A stretch of DNA of 64,000 nucleotides from Acholeplasma granularum ATCC 19168 (GTDB taxonomy: Bacteria > Bacillota_I > Bacilli_A > Acholeplasmatales > Acholeplasmataceae), in contig NZ_JAFR01000007.1 of assembly GCF_000526235.1 (NCBI RefSeq), positions 62,001 to 126,000 on the forward strand, in the 5' to 3' direction. Below the pieces are notes generated by a model. The model had not been told where the DNA came from and did no database searches. It was given only the letters and a program-made list of their open reading frames with translations. This document shows, in pieces, positions 53,905-63,058 of this stretch (position 1 is the stretch's first letter; each line of letters begins with the position of its first letter). A program made the translations under genes and the position numbers.

Positions 53905-54687
53905 ATGTTTGCAAAACAATATAAAAAATATCATAAGCCAAGTAACGATCTAATTGATCAAGAATTCAAAGAAACATTACGACTTAATCTTTATATTTCT
54001 AAAACGGGGGTATCATCTAGACGTGGAGCTGACACTTTAATAGAACATGGTCGTATTAAAGTTAATGGGAAAGTTGCAACCGTAGGTATGCAAATAAATA
54101 AAACAGACATTGTCACACTTGATAACAAAGAAATTCGTCCACTTAAAGAAAAAGTATATATTTTACTAAACAAACCAAAAGGTATAGTTTCTACTACAGA
54201 TACTGCAATCTCAGGTAACATGATTACATACATGAACTACCCTGAAAAAATATTTCCTATTGGACGTTTAGACAAAGACTCTACAGGTTTAATTCTTCTT
54301 ACAAATGATGGTAGTATTGTAAATAAAATATTACGTGTTGAAAATGGTCATGATAAAGAATATTTAGTTACATTAAATAAGCCTTACGATGAGTATTTCA
54401 CCAAGGCTTTAGAGTCTGGTGTAACAATTTATAATCCAGTTTTACATAAAAATCAAAAAACATTACCTTCAAAATTAGAAGTTGTTGATGAATATAGTTT
54501 TAAATTAACGATTAAACAAGGTTTAAACCGTCAAATTAGAAGAATGGCTGATAGTCTAGGGTACAAAGTGATTGAACTTAAAAGAATTCGAATTATGCAT
54601 ATTTTACTAGATAATTTACCTGAAGGATATTGGCGTTATTTAACTGAAAATGAACTGTTAACTTTAAATGATAAAATATCAAATTAA
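53905..54687 (+). CDS. Pseudouridine synthase, RsuA/RluB family
   Basis: 260 aa. N-terminal extension of about 25 residues, an S4 RNA-binding domain (RLNLYISKTGVSSRRGADTLIEHGRIKVNGK, about 26-56), then the catalytic domain with PIGRLDKDSTGLILLTNDG (catalytic Asp, about residue 125) and KQGLNRQIRRMADSLGYKVIELKRIRI. RluB-type acts on 23S rRNA and RsuA on 16S; which one is undecided. It is the only + strand gene in this stretch, with a weak AGGTAAT ribosome binding site. Confidence 0.92.
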   Translation: MFAKQYKKYHKPSNDLIDQEFKETLRLNLYISKTGVSSRRGADTLIEHGRIKVNGKVATVGMQINKTDIVTLDNKEIRPLKEKVYILLNKPKGIVSTTDTAISGNMITYMNYPEKIFPIGRLDKDSTGLILLTNDGSIVNKILRVENGHDKEYLVTLNKPYDEYFTKALESGVTIYNPVLHKNQKTLPSKLEVVDEYSFKLTIKQGLNRQIRRMADSLGYKVIELKRIRIMHILLDNLPEGYWRYLTENELLTLNDKISN

Positions 54688-54689
54688 GC

Positions 54690-54725
54690 AAAAAAGATAC
54701 CAAATACTAAATGGTATCTTTTTTA
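54690..54725. terminator. Bidirectional terminator between the two pseudouridine synthase genes
   Basis: AAAAAAGATACCA / TGGTATCTTTTTT. Confidence 0.92.
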
Positions 54726-54729
54726 TTAA

Positions 54730-55575
54730 TTAAAATGGGGCATTTGATTTAAATGTTTCGATTTTATTTGTTCTAAACATAGGAAATGTAATTTCACTAA
54801 AATGTAAAAGTAGTCTTGAACTTTTAACACCATAAATAACATCACCTACAACAGGATGATTGATACTTGCTAATTGTGATCTAATTTGATGTGTTCTTCC
54901 TGTTTCAATTTCTACTTCTAATCTTGTTTTAGTAGATTCATATTTAAGAACTTTGTACTTAGTAATTGCAAGTTTACCTTTACTACTTTCAATCATTTTA
55001 CCTAATTGATTATCCTTAATTAGTTTTGTTTCAATTATACCTGTTTTATTTTTCACTTGATTTTCTACAACACATATATACTTTTTTACAACATTACGTG
55101 TCTCGAATAAATTAGATAAATAAGCTAACGAGATAAAGTGTTTTGCAAAGACAACAATACCTGATGTGTCCTTATCAATTCTATGTGCCGGCAATACTTG
55201 ATGATGATAACCACTTTCTTCATAATATCGGTTAACACGATCGGTTAGTGTATCAGTAGTTTTTCCATCATCATGGATAATTAGGTTTACTGGTTTATTT
55301 ACAATTAAAATATCTTCATCCTCATAAATGATATCTATTTTAGGTAAGAAATTATCAAAGTTCGCTTCTACCTCGTTTTTCATAAGTTCAATTGTTAATA
55401 TATCATTTGCTTTAAATCGGTATTCACTGTTTACAGTAATGCCGTTTATACTAAGTAAATGACTTGACGAATATTTATAAATTGTAGCTTTGCCTACATG
55501 GTAATTTTGGAGAAAATAACGAATGCTTTCTCCAATATATTTTTTATCTATTTTAAATGTGATCATTTTTGACAT
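54730..55575 (-). CDS. Pseudouridine synthase, RluA/RluD family
   Basis: 281 aa from the ATG at 55575, preceded by TAAGGAA 10-16 bases upstream; an upstream frame reaches 55626 without a better site. S4 domain (SIRYFLQNYHVGKATIYKYSSSHLLSINGI) followed by the catalytic domain with PAHRIDKDTSGIVVFAKH (HRxD motif) and GRTHQIRSQLASINHPVVGDVIYG. Modifies uridines in 23S rRNA or tRNA. Overlaps the end of the hydrolase gene by 23 bases. Confidence 0.92.
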   Translation of the reverse strand: MSKMITFKIDKKYIGESIRYFLQNYHVGKATIYKYSSSHLLSINGITVNSEYRFKANDILTIELMKNEVEANFDNFLPKIDIIYEDEDILIVNKPVNLIIHDDGKTTDTLTDRVNRYYEESGYHHQVLPAHRIDKDTSGIVVFAKHFISLAYLSNLFETRNVVKKYICVVENQVKNKTGIIETKLIKDNQLGKMIESSKGKLAITKYKVLKYESTKTRLEVEIETGRTHQIRSQLASINHPVVGDVIYGVKSSRLLLHFSEITFPMFRTNKIETFKSNAPF

Positions 55576-56539
55576 GAATTTTGTTTTCCTTAAAATAATT
55601 TTTTGTTGCAAATTTGAAATTTTCAAGAAGAAATGTTAAAGCTGATGAACCGATTTTAGTCTTTTCGCCTAATATATCAAAAGCATGGAATCCACCATCA
55701 AATATCTTAAACGTAACAAGATTACCTTGAAGTTGTAATCTATTTACATATTCAACTGTTTCATCTCTAAAAGGTTCGATACTACCTACATAAGTAAGAC
55801 ATGGTGGTAGATTTTTTAAATTTAATGCTCTAGCAGGTGCTGCATAATATGGTACATCATCTCTGCCATAAAGTTCACCTAAATATAGCTCCCAAGCAAG
55901 TTTATTAGATTTTGAACTCCACACAGGATCATCATTGTTTTGAGATGAAGGTGTAATCATTCGATCATCAATCATTGGATATAAAGGCATTTGAAAACAG
56001 ACGTTTACCTCATTTTTATCACGAGCCATTAAAGCAAGTGCTGCAGTTAATCCACCACCAGCTGACTCGCCACCAATCATCAGCTGATTTATATTAATCA
56101 TATAATTCATATGGTGTTTTTTCATCCACATTAGTGCAAGATAACAATCATTGATAGCTTGTGGATAGGGTTTTTCAACTGATAAAGTATAATCAGGTGC
56201 AATTATGACACAATCTGTCTCATCTATTAACTTTTTATATAATCTTTCATCCATTTCAGGAATTCCAAGACCATAACCACCACCATGCATCCAAAGAAGT
56301 CCTGGTGCATTAAACTTTCTTTTTAAAGGTGCATAAATAGTAAGTCTTAATTGTGTGTTATCTTCTCTTTTTATATATACTTCTTCATAATATAAATTTT
56401 GAAAGGTTCTTCCTTTAATTGTACTCATTAGTTTTTTAGCCATCTTTAAAGTTCCTACCTTAAAATTAGGTGTAAAAAACCTTATAAACTTTCCAGTTAA
56501 ACGTAATTCTTTATCTATTTGTTCATCAAATGACTTCAA
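55553..56539 (-). CDS. Alpha/beta hydrolase of the HSL-type lipase/esterase family
   Basis: 328 aa. Oxyanion-hole motif LLWMHGGGYGLG (HGGG, about residue 84), nucleophile MIGGESAGGGLTAAL (GxSxG), and FDGGFHAFDILG with the catalytic His; an Asp in LTYVGSIEPFRDETVEY completes the triad. Starts at a TTG (56539) preceded by AGGGG 9 bases upstream; the next in-frame ATG is about 33 codons on. Cytoplasmic esterase, substrate unknown. Confidence 0.86.
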   Translation of the reverse strand: MKSFDEQIDKELRLTGKFIRFFTPNFKVGTLKMAKKLMSTIKGRTFQNLYYEEVYIKREDNTQLRLTIYAPLKRKFNAPGLLWMHGGGYGLGIPEMDERLYKKLIDETDCVIIAPDYTLSVEKPYPQAINDCYLALMWMKKHHMNYMININQLMIGGESAGGGLTAALALMARDKNEVNVCFQMPLYPMIDDRMITPSSQNNDDPVWSSKSNKLAWELYLGELYGRDDVPYYAAPARALNLKNLPPCLTYVGSIEPFRDETVEYVNRLQLQGNLVTFKIFDGGFHAFDILGEKTKIGSSALTFLLENFKFATKNYFKENKIHVKNDHI

Positions 56540-56613
56540 CTTATAATACCCCTAACCCTTATATAGTTATTATAACCAATAAATGTAATTATATCACCTT
56601 GAATGTACATAAT

Positions 56614-58956
56614 TTATTCAAAAGATTTTAATGCTTCAAGCATATCAACCTTATTGATTTTAGGAATAGATAATAAATATACAATAAGTAAGTATAAATA
56701 AGACATAAAAGCAGTAATAATATAACTTATGTAGTGAATTTCATTTTTTAGCATCATACCATCCATTATGATTTGAGAAATAATAAAGTAGTGTAACAAA
56801 CGTCCTAACAATAATCCTAAGATGATTGCAACACTTGAAATGATTATAGTTTCTCTAAATACATAACCGGCCACTTCTTTTTCATGATAACCTAATACTT
56901 TTAAGGTTGCCATTTCTTTTTGTCTAGTACCGATTGTAATTAATGTTAGATTATAATTAATTATAATCGCTAAAATACTTGCAAAAATTACTAATAAAAT
57001 AATAACACTATTCATACTGGATGATGTCTGCTCAAATGTTGACATCATATTTTGCTTACTTTGAACAAGTGATATCGTATCTACGTTATCTAATGAGATT
57101 AATAATTCATCATAAATATTAGGATTAGAAATATTAGTTTTAACATAAATTTTATTATATATTAGTTGCGAGTGATTATTGATTAAATCTTTGGCAATAT
57201 ATATATAATCACCAAAATAAAATTCTATAATATCGGTGACTGTAACACTTATTTTTTCATCTAAAATCGTCAGTAAAATTAAATCACCTTTATGAATATT
57301 GTGTAGCCTTGCAAAGCTTTCTGTAATAAACACACTCTGATTATCAAAGGTTATTTTATCGTTATTTGTATCTTTAAAATTGATCATGGTATTTGTTAAG
57401 TTCTCATCACTAGGAATAATAACATTAATATAATCAAGTTCATTATAATTGGCAGTTAAATCTGCTACTTTTAACTGATTAAAATTATTAAGTAGTTCTA
57501 TATCTAATGAGCTACTTGTGGTAATTTCTATATCATATTGATACATTTTATTAAATTGATAATCTCCTGAAAAGTCTACAGAATTTTTAATACCAAATCC
57601 GGCAAGTAATAACGCAGTTGATCCTGATATACCAATTAACATTAAAAACAGATTCCTTTTTTGTCTAAAAATATTTCTAAATGTTGATTTATATTTAAAT
57701 TTAAGTTTATTCCATATAAATGGAATATATTCTAATAATATTTTCTTTCCTGGTTTTGGTGATTTTTGCTTTAAAAGTTCACTCGTTCTTTCTTTTAATA
57801 CAATTTTAATACTAAAAAATGTTACAAGTAAAACAGATAAAATCATAGTAAGGGAAATTAAAGTAATATATAAAACATGATATTCGATTGCGAGTACAGG
57901 TAGATTGTAGGTAACAATATAGGCATTATAAACTATTAGTGGAATTGAATAAATCCCCAGTCCAATACCAAGTAATACGCCAATACCAGAGGCTAATAGG
58001 ACATATAATAAATATTTTGATATTATTTTAAAATTGGAATAACCTAAAGATTTTAAAGTCCCTATTTGTATACGTTGATCATGTATAATTCTAGTCATTG
58101 ATGACATGGATACTAATATAGTAATTAAAAAGAAAAATAATGGAAAAATAATAGCTATGACTTCAACTATCTTCACATCTGAACTAAATTTAACAAAACT
58201 TTGATTCATGTAACGATTTGTAAATATGAAATTTGGGTATTTAAACTTTAAGTTATCTAATTTATTATCAATTAGTTCCTCATACTCTCTAGAAAATGTA
58301 TTATATTTATCTGCATCTTTGATTGTTACTGCTATTTGTGTATAAACCTCTGTTGGTAAAAATGTTTTGTCTACATAAATCATTGATTCAATAGGTTTTC
58401 CAGTTAAATATGATATTTCTTGTACATATGCAAAATACCATGGATGATTTACTATACCTACAACTTTAAAGATATCATCATTAATGAATACTTCATAACC
58501 TATAGGAATTTCATATAAAAACTGTTGAGATTCCTCAACCACTACCTCTATATAATTATCATTAACTTCTGGTAATCTACCTTCTACAACTCTTAATTGA
58601 TTAATATTAATTCCTGATTCAAAATCTAATAACATAATTCTAGACATATGCATGCTACCATCATAAGTAATATTTTCATCAATCATAAAATAAGGCATGA
58701 TTTCTTCAATATTATTATCGTTTTCAAGAATTTGTATTTCATCTTCACTAAAAGGTGTAGATTTTTGAATGATAATATCAGCCGTGTTTGATTCTTTGTA
58801 GAACTTATCTATTGTATAACGCATATTTGGAGCTGTGGTTAATAGCCCTACTAAGAATGCAACACCTAAAGTGACTATAAATACGATAGCTAATAATTTT
58901 GTTAATAAGCGTCTTAAATCTTTAATCACCAATTTAGGGTAAGCTTTCATTACCAT
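56614..58956 (-). CDS. ABC transporter permease, FtsX/MacB type
   Basis: 780 aa. One N-terminal helix (about 17-38), a large extracytoplasmic domain (about 40-260), three helices (about 265-390, VSMSSMTRIIHDQRIQIGTLKSLGYSNFKI), a second large extracytoplasmic domain (about 440-640) with another N-terminal helix (about 437-455), and three C-terminal helices, with the mirrored TIGTRQKEMATLKVLGYHEKEV. This duplicated FtsX arrangement is that of large permeases exporting peptides or lipids. Overlaps the ATPase gene by 7 bases. Confidence 0.9.
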   Translation of the reverse strand: MVMKAYPKLVIKDLRRLLTKLLAIVFIVTLGVAFLVGLLTTAPNMRYTIDKFYKESNTADIIIQKSTPFSEDEIQILENDNNIEEIMPYFMIDENITYDGSMHMSRIMLLDFESGININQLRVVEGRLPEVNDNYIEVVVEESQQFLYEIPIGYEVFINDDIFKVVGIVNHPWYFAYVQEISYLTGKPIESMIYVDKTFLPTEVYTQIAVTIKDADKYNTFSREYEELIDNKLDNLKFKYPNFIFTNRYMNQSFVKFSSDVKIVEVIAIIFPLFFFLITILVSMSSMTRIIHDQRIQIGTLKSLGYSNFKIISKYLLYVLLASGIGVLLGIGLGIYSIPLIVYNAYIVTYNLPVLAIEYHVLYITLISLTMILSVLLVTFFSIKIVLKERTSELLKQKSPKPGKKILLEYIPFIWNKLKFKYKSTFRNIFRQKRNLFLMLIGISGSTALLLAGFGIKNSVDFSGDYQFNKMYQYDIEITTSSSLDIELLNNFNQLKVADLTANYNELDYINVIIPSDENLTNTMINFKDTNNDKITFDNQSVFITESFARLHNIHKGDLILLTILDEKISVTVTDIIEFYFGDYIYIAKDLINNHSQLIYNKIYVKTNISNPNIYDELLISLDNVDTISLVQSKQNMMSTFEQTSSSMNSVIILLVIFASILAIIINYNLTLITIGTRQKEMATLKVLGYHEKEVAGYVFRETIIISSVAIILGLLLGRLLHYFIISQIIMDGMMLKNEIHYISYIITAFMSYLYLLIVYLLSIPKINKVDMLEALKSFE

Positions 58957-59645
58957 GTAACCTCTTCTATCAGTTTTGGTTTATTATTTATTTTAACTGA
59001 TGATACTTTACCATTTTTGACACTTATAACTCTATCTGCAATACTTGCTATTGCTTGATTGTGTGTCACAATAATGACTGTTTTGTTATGTATCTTACAT
59101 GTATCATAAAGTAATTGTAGAATTTGTTTACCAGTTTCAATATCAAGTGCACCAGTAGGTTCATCGCATAACAATATTTTAGGGTTTTTAGCTATTGCTC
59201 TTGCTATTGATACTCTTTGTTGTTCACCGCCTGATAATTGAGATGGGAAATTATTCATTCTATTTTTTAGTCCCACTTGTTCAAGAACTAATTTTGCATC
59301 TAATGGATTCTTTCCGATTTCAGATGCAATTTCAACATTATCAAGTGCTGTTAGTTGTGGCATTAGGTTATAAAATTGAAAAACAAAACCTACATCATGA
59401 CGACGATAGTTGGTAAGTTCTTTTAAATTAAATTTTGATACATTCATATCATCAATAATAACTTCACCACTACTAGGTTTATCCATACCACCTAATATGT
59501 TTAAAATAGTTGTTTTACCAGCTCCACTTGGACCTAAAATAACACAAAATTCACCTTGCTTAATTTCAAAGTTTATATCATCATTAGCTAGTATTTCTTG
59601 TTCGCCTATACTATATTTTTTACTTACATTCAGTAGTTTTACCAT
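58950..59645 (-). CDS. ABC exporter ATPase (LolD/MacB-like)
   Basis: 231 aa. Walker A GPSGAGKTT, Q-loop FVFQFYNLMPQLTALDNVE (typical of the LolD/MacB/FtsE group), signature LSGGEQQRVSIARAI, Walker B ILLCDEPTGALD, and VTHNQAIASIADRV. Starts 1 base after the MarR stop (59647/59645) and runs into the permease, giving a MarR-ATPase-permease operon that probably exports a drug, peptide or lipid. Confidence 0.95.
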   Translation of the reverse strand: MVKLLNVSKKYSIGEQEILANDDINFEIKQGEFCVILGPSGAGKTTILNILGGMDKPSSGEVIIDDMNVSKFNLKELTNYRRHDVGFVFQFYNLMPQLTALDNVEIASEIGKNPLDAKLVLEQVGLKNRMNNFPSQLSGGEQQRVSIARAIAKNPKILLCDEPTGALDIETGKQILQLLYDTCKIHNKTVIIVTHNQAIASIADRVISVKNGKVSSVKINNKPKLIEEVTW

Positions 59646-59646
59646 T

Positions 59647-60069
59647 TTATTTCACCTCAAATGTATGAACTTTTTGAAGAACTTTACTTAGTACTTCAAC
59701 TAATTGTTTAGAATCATCATATCCAATGTGGTTAAATAATGCTTCAAAGTAATGATCTAAATCCATCAACTTATTGTGTATATAACTGTAACCATTTTCA
59801 GTTAGTAAACAATCAAAAGAACGTTTATCTGTTTGTTTTATCAATTTTTCAACATAATTTTTATTAATTAGACTATTTATAATGGCTGTAACACGTCCTT
59901 TAGTTATATTTAAATCTTCAGATAATTTTTTAGGATTTAGTTTTTCATTCAAATACAGTTTAAGTAAAAAAGCATCTTCTCCTTGAATAAACGAACTTAA
60001 GTTTTGAAGTAATTCCATTTTTGAAAATATAAGTAATATTTCAAAAAAATCATTTTTAATCTTCTGCAT
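59647..60069 (-). CDS. MarR-family transcription regulator
   Basis: 140 aa. The winged-helix region KKLSEDLNITKGRVTAIINSLINKNYVEKLIKQTDKRSFDCLLTENG (about residues 47-93, DNA-recognition helix and beta wing) is characteristic. GGAGG 6 bases before the ATG. First gene of the ABC exporter operon, so it probably represses it; TAGT-TTAT-ACTA just upstream (about 60090-60101) is a possible operator. Confidence 0.9.
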   Translation of the reverse strand: MQKIKNDFFEILLIFSKMELLQNLSSFIQGEDAFLLKLYLNEKLNPKKLSEDLNITKGRVTAIINSLINKNYVEKLIKQTDKRSFDCLLTENGYSYIHNKLMDLDHYFEALFNHIGYDDSKQLVEVLSKVLQKVHTFEVK

Positions 60070-60154
60070 TAATGACCTCCATATAAATAGTTTATACTAT
60101 ATACTATAATTATATTACTTTTATCAATCAATTTACAATTAAATTAATTTTTAC

Positions 60155-60186
60155 ATAAAAAAACCTAAATCATCAACGATTTAGGT
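60155..60186 (-). terminator. Terminator after the GltS-type gene
   Basis: Minus strand ACCTAAATC / GATTTAGGT, then seven T. Confidence 0.9.
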
Positions 60187-60198
60187 AATTAATAATGA

Positions 60199-61644
60199 TT
60201 ATTTCCTACTTGGTTTTAACATGAAATAATTAAATATTACAAAGAAAATTATTAATAGAAAGAATGAACCCCATAAATAATACCATCCTGGTAGATATAT
60301 AATTCCTGTAATGAGTAAAATCGGTGCACCAAACATGACTGCAGATGATGATCCAGTTACTAGATTATCTGCAGCTGGTGTTTCAAAATTTGGATCAATT
60401 TCACGAAGCAAAGCAATTCCGTTTGGAGCAGTTCCAGTTAAATTACCATACATGGTTGCAAATGCTTCATGAGGATATTCTGGATAAATGATTTTTGTTG
60501 TATAAGAAAGGTAATAGTATGTTATAAATCCAGCAGCAGTTGTCATTAAGATAAGTGTAACTAAAAGACCTGTTTCTGCAAGTGCTTCAATATTAATTGA
60601 CATTAATGAGGCAACAACCATAAAATCAAATAATACACCTGATATTCTATTTAACATATATTCATTGGTGTATTTTCTTTTCATCCAACCTTTTTTTCTA
60701 ATAAACTTAATACCTAATTTAAATAAAATAGCAAATAACATAGCAAATATAAAGTTAAATCCCCATATTAAACTTACCATGCTTGTAGTAAAGTTTGATG
60801 ATGTACCAATTAATGATGTAATAAATTTCATAAATAGATAAGCAACAGCATAAATAACAAAAATAAATATAATTTGAATACTCATCTTATCAATAGCTTC
60901 TGATACTGGTATTTCTTCTGATGTTTCTATTTCTACAGAGTTTATAACTTCCTTATTGTCCACATCAATTCGTTTTAATAGACCTTCTTTGGCACGTTTA
61001 TTAATATAATATACACCAGCAACTGAAGCCCAAATAAATCCAATAGTTGAAATAGCCAGACCAAATGCTTGACCTCCAATAAAGCCATTATTTTCAAATA
61101 TTGAACCAATATTATTTGCTTGACCAGGACCTTGTCCAAATCCCATTGGTAAGAGTAATCCACTATATGGTGCAACGCTTTTAAATATATAACCTAACCC
61201 AATTGTAAAAATCAGACCTAAAATGCCTTGCAATAAGTATGAGTTTACAATCAGTAACCCAGATTTAATTGGTTTACCTTTAAACTTATTAGTTTTAGAA
61301 TCTTTAGCGGTTTTTAATCCCATCGCAATAAAACCTAAAGCTAGGGAGTGATATGTTATTTGTTGTAAGAATATATTAAAATCAATTACATTTAGCTTGA
61401 TTGATGATATAAATGAGTTTGAGTATCCATTGAAGAAAAAGTCAATAATTTCCGGTAAATAATAGGCTAGATATTTAAAAGCCAAACCAAGGAACCCAGC
61501 GATAATTGCTGTTGGAAATAATAACTTTTTTAAAAAACCAACTTTTCTTCTAATAATATTACCAAATAGCATAGCTAGTGCTAATAATGCAAACCAAATA
61601 ATTAATGACCACGTACTAAATGCCGAATTGTCTAAACTTGTCAT
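60199..61644 (-). CDS. Sodium/glutamate symporter family (GltS-like)
   Basis: 481 aa, longer than E. coli GltS (401). Around 12 helices; the middle has LPMGFGQGPGQANNIGSIFEN (the GltS consensus GFGxxxGQ) and the second half the mirrored EAFATMYGNLTGTAPNGIALLREIDP, which is the inverted-repeat substrate motif of the ESS family. A charged cytoplasmic loop of about 45 residues (KEVINSVEIETSEEIPVSEAIDK) sits between the halves. Start ATG at 61644 with AAGGGG 8 bases before it. It overlaps the preceding gene by 29 bases. Confidence 0.86.
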   Translation of the reverse strand: MTSLDNSAFSTWSLIIWFALLALAMLFGNIIRRKVGFLKKLLFPTAIIAGFLGLAFKYLAYYLPEIIDFFFNGYSNSFISSIKLNVIDFNIFLQQITYHSLALGFIAMGLKTAKDSKTNKFKGKPIKSGLLIVNSYLLQGILGLIFTIGLGYIFKSVAPYSGLLLPMGFGQGPGQANNIGSIFENNGFIGGQAFGLAISTIGFIWASVAGVYYINKRAKEGLLKRIDVDNKEVINSVEIETSEEIPVSEAIDKMSIQIIFIFVIYAVAYLFMKFITSLIGTSSNFTTSMVSLIWGFNFIFAMLFAILFKLGIKFIRKKGWMKRKYTNEYMLNRISGVLFDFMVVASLMSINIEALAETGLLVTLILMTTAAGFITYYYLSYTTKIIYPEYPHEAFATMYGNLTGTAPNGIALLREIDPNFETPAADNLVTGSSSAVMFGAPILLITGIIYLPGWYYLWGSFFLLIIFFVIFNYFMLKPSRK

Positions 61645-62842
61645 CTGTTATATCCCCTTTTGTTTTAATATGTTGATAAAATTGATAAGTTAACACATAT
61701 TTATATATACTTGAATATTTATCCAGTTTTATCAGATAAGTCTTATCTAATAAATAAATAATAATTTTGAATTTACCTTGCATAGCAATCGACTGTATAC
61801 TATCAAATGAAAATATTATACGATCATCTTCTTTTTCTAACACTAAAGAATCTTTATTTAAATTGAGCAAATAATTCTCTTTTTTTGATCGTCTTGTTGG
61901 AAAAGATTCACTAAGTTTAACTTTTTCTTGATAAATTAGGTTAGTCTTTAAATCTAGATAGTATTTATAATATGATTTCTTCAATTCATCTTCAAGTTCA
62001 ATCAAATTTTTAGTAACTCCAGTATCTGATACTAATAATCCATTTTTAGTATAAGTAAGTGAGAAATCACTTATCTTAGATAATAACTTATTATTTTTTG
62101 AGTATACCACAAAAGGTTGATTGACCTTCAAATCCATAAATATTAGTTTTTCAAGTCCATGAGCAAGTTTTTTTCCACGATATAAATTACCACTAGTTTC
62201 TTGATCATCATAGGCATTTACATATAATAATTCTTTAATCTTCTCATAAAGTTCATCATCCGTATCATTTAAATATTCATCAGGTAATATAATTTTACTA
62301 ATATAAGATGAACTAGGTCCCCTTTTTTTATAGATGCTCCACCTTGGAAATGATAAATATAAACCTTTTAAATTAAGAATGATAACAGGAATTTTAAGCA
62401 TTTTGATAAGTTTTACTGTTGATTTTTGAATGGTTGAGGTCTCTCCTGTGTAGGTTGTGTTTCCTTCAGGAAAAATACCGATAGAACCGCCTTCATTAAC
62501 AATTCTACGTACCTTTCTAATTGTTTCAATATCAGATACAGATTTAGATTTTTTAATGGGATTAACTAAATATTTTAGTACTCTTGATAAAAAAACTAAG
62601 TTAAATATTTGCTCAGTTGCTATAAAATATACAGGAAAAGGAAAATGTAGACCCATAATAATTGGATCTAAATTAATTGTATGGTTTCCTAATATAAGAA
62701 ATGGCCCCTTATTTTTAAGTGCTTTATAATGTTTAAATTTTAATTTATATTTTAATCGAATAAAAAAACTAAGCAAAGGTGATAATAATACCCTAACAGC
62801 TTTATGTCTAAATTTAGTTTCTTTTGTAGCTTTTTTCATCAT
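61616..62842 (-). CDS. PlsC-like acyltransferase with a C-terminal extension
   Basis: 408 aa. The N-terminal 210 residues are an acyltransferase domain with ILGNHTINLDP (NHxxxxD), then FIATEQIFN, IGIFPEGNTTYTG (FPEG). The C-terminal half (about 215-408) is alpha/beta and contains LIFMDLKVNQPFVVYSKNNKLLSKISDFSLTYTKNG and a Lys-rich stretch; it resembles no domain I recognise. Compared with the PlsC at 7.6 kb it has no N-terminal helices. ATG at 62839 with GGGAG 5 bases before it is as likely a start as 62842. Membrane lipid acylation inferred. Confidence 0.8.
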   Translation of the reverse strand: MMKKATKETKFRHKAVRVLLSPLLSFFIRLKYKLKFKHYKALKNKGPFLILGNHTINLDPIIMGLHFPFPVYFIATEQIFNLVFLSRVLKYLVNPIKKSKSVSDIETIRKVRRIVNEGGSIGIFPEGNTTYTGETSTIQKSTVKLIKMLKIPVIILNLKGLYLSFPRWSIYKKRGPSSSYISKIILPDEYLNDTDDELYEKIKELLYVNAYDDQETSGNLYRGKKLAHGLEKLIFMDLKVNQPFVVYSKNNKLLSKISDFSLTYTKNGLLVSDTGVTKNLIELEDELKKSYYKYYLDLKTNLIYQEKVKLSESFPTRRSKKENYLLNLNKDSLVLEKEDDRIIFSFDSIQSIAMQGKFKIIIYLLDKTYLIKLDKYSSIYKYVLTYQFYQHIKTKGDITDDKFRQFGI

Positions 62843-63003
62843 ATCTCCCTGGTTGCAATAAACTATTTATCTATATGATAGCAAATTATATTTGTTTTCG
62901 AAAGAAATAATGATTTTTTAAAGGAATTATTTATATTAGCTTAGTTAAATTTTATGTATATCACTCATAAATGGGAAAAATGAATCTAAGTCAATATTAA
63001 ATT

Positions 63004-63037
63004 AAAAAAGCCATATCATTTTATGATATAGCTTTTA
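63004..63037 (-). terminator. Terminator after the RNA methyltransferase gene
   Basis: AAAAGCcATATCA / TGATATaGCTTTT (one mismatch), with an A run on the far side giving T residues in the minus-strand RNA. Confidence 0.8.
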
Positions 63038-63058
63038 GTTTGATAATGTATTAGTAAT

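Noticed and set aside
60080-60110. Direct/inverted TATACTATA repeats as a tandem repeat or phage operator
   Set aside because: Too short and AT-rich to count as a repeat; only the TAGT-TTAT-ACTA part is mentioned as a possible MarR operator.
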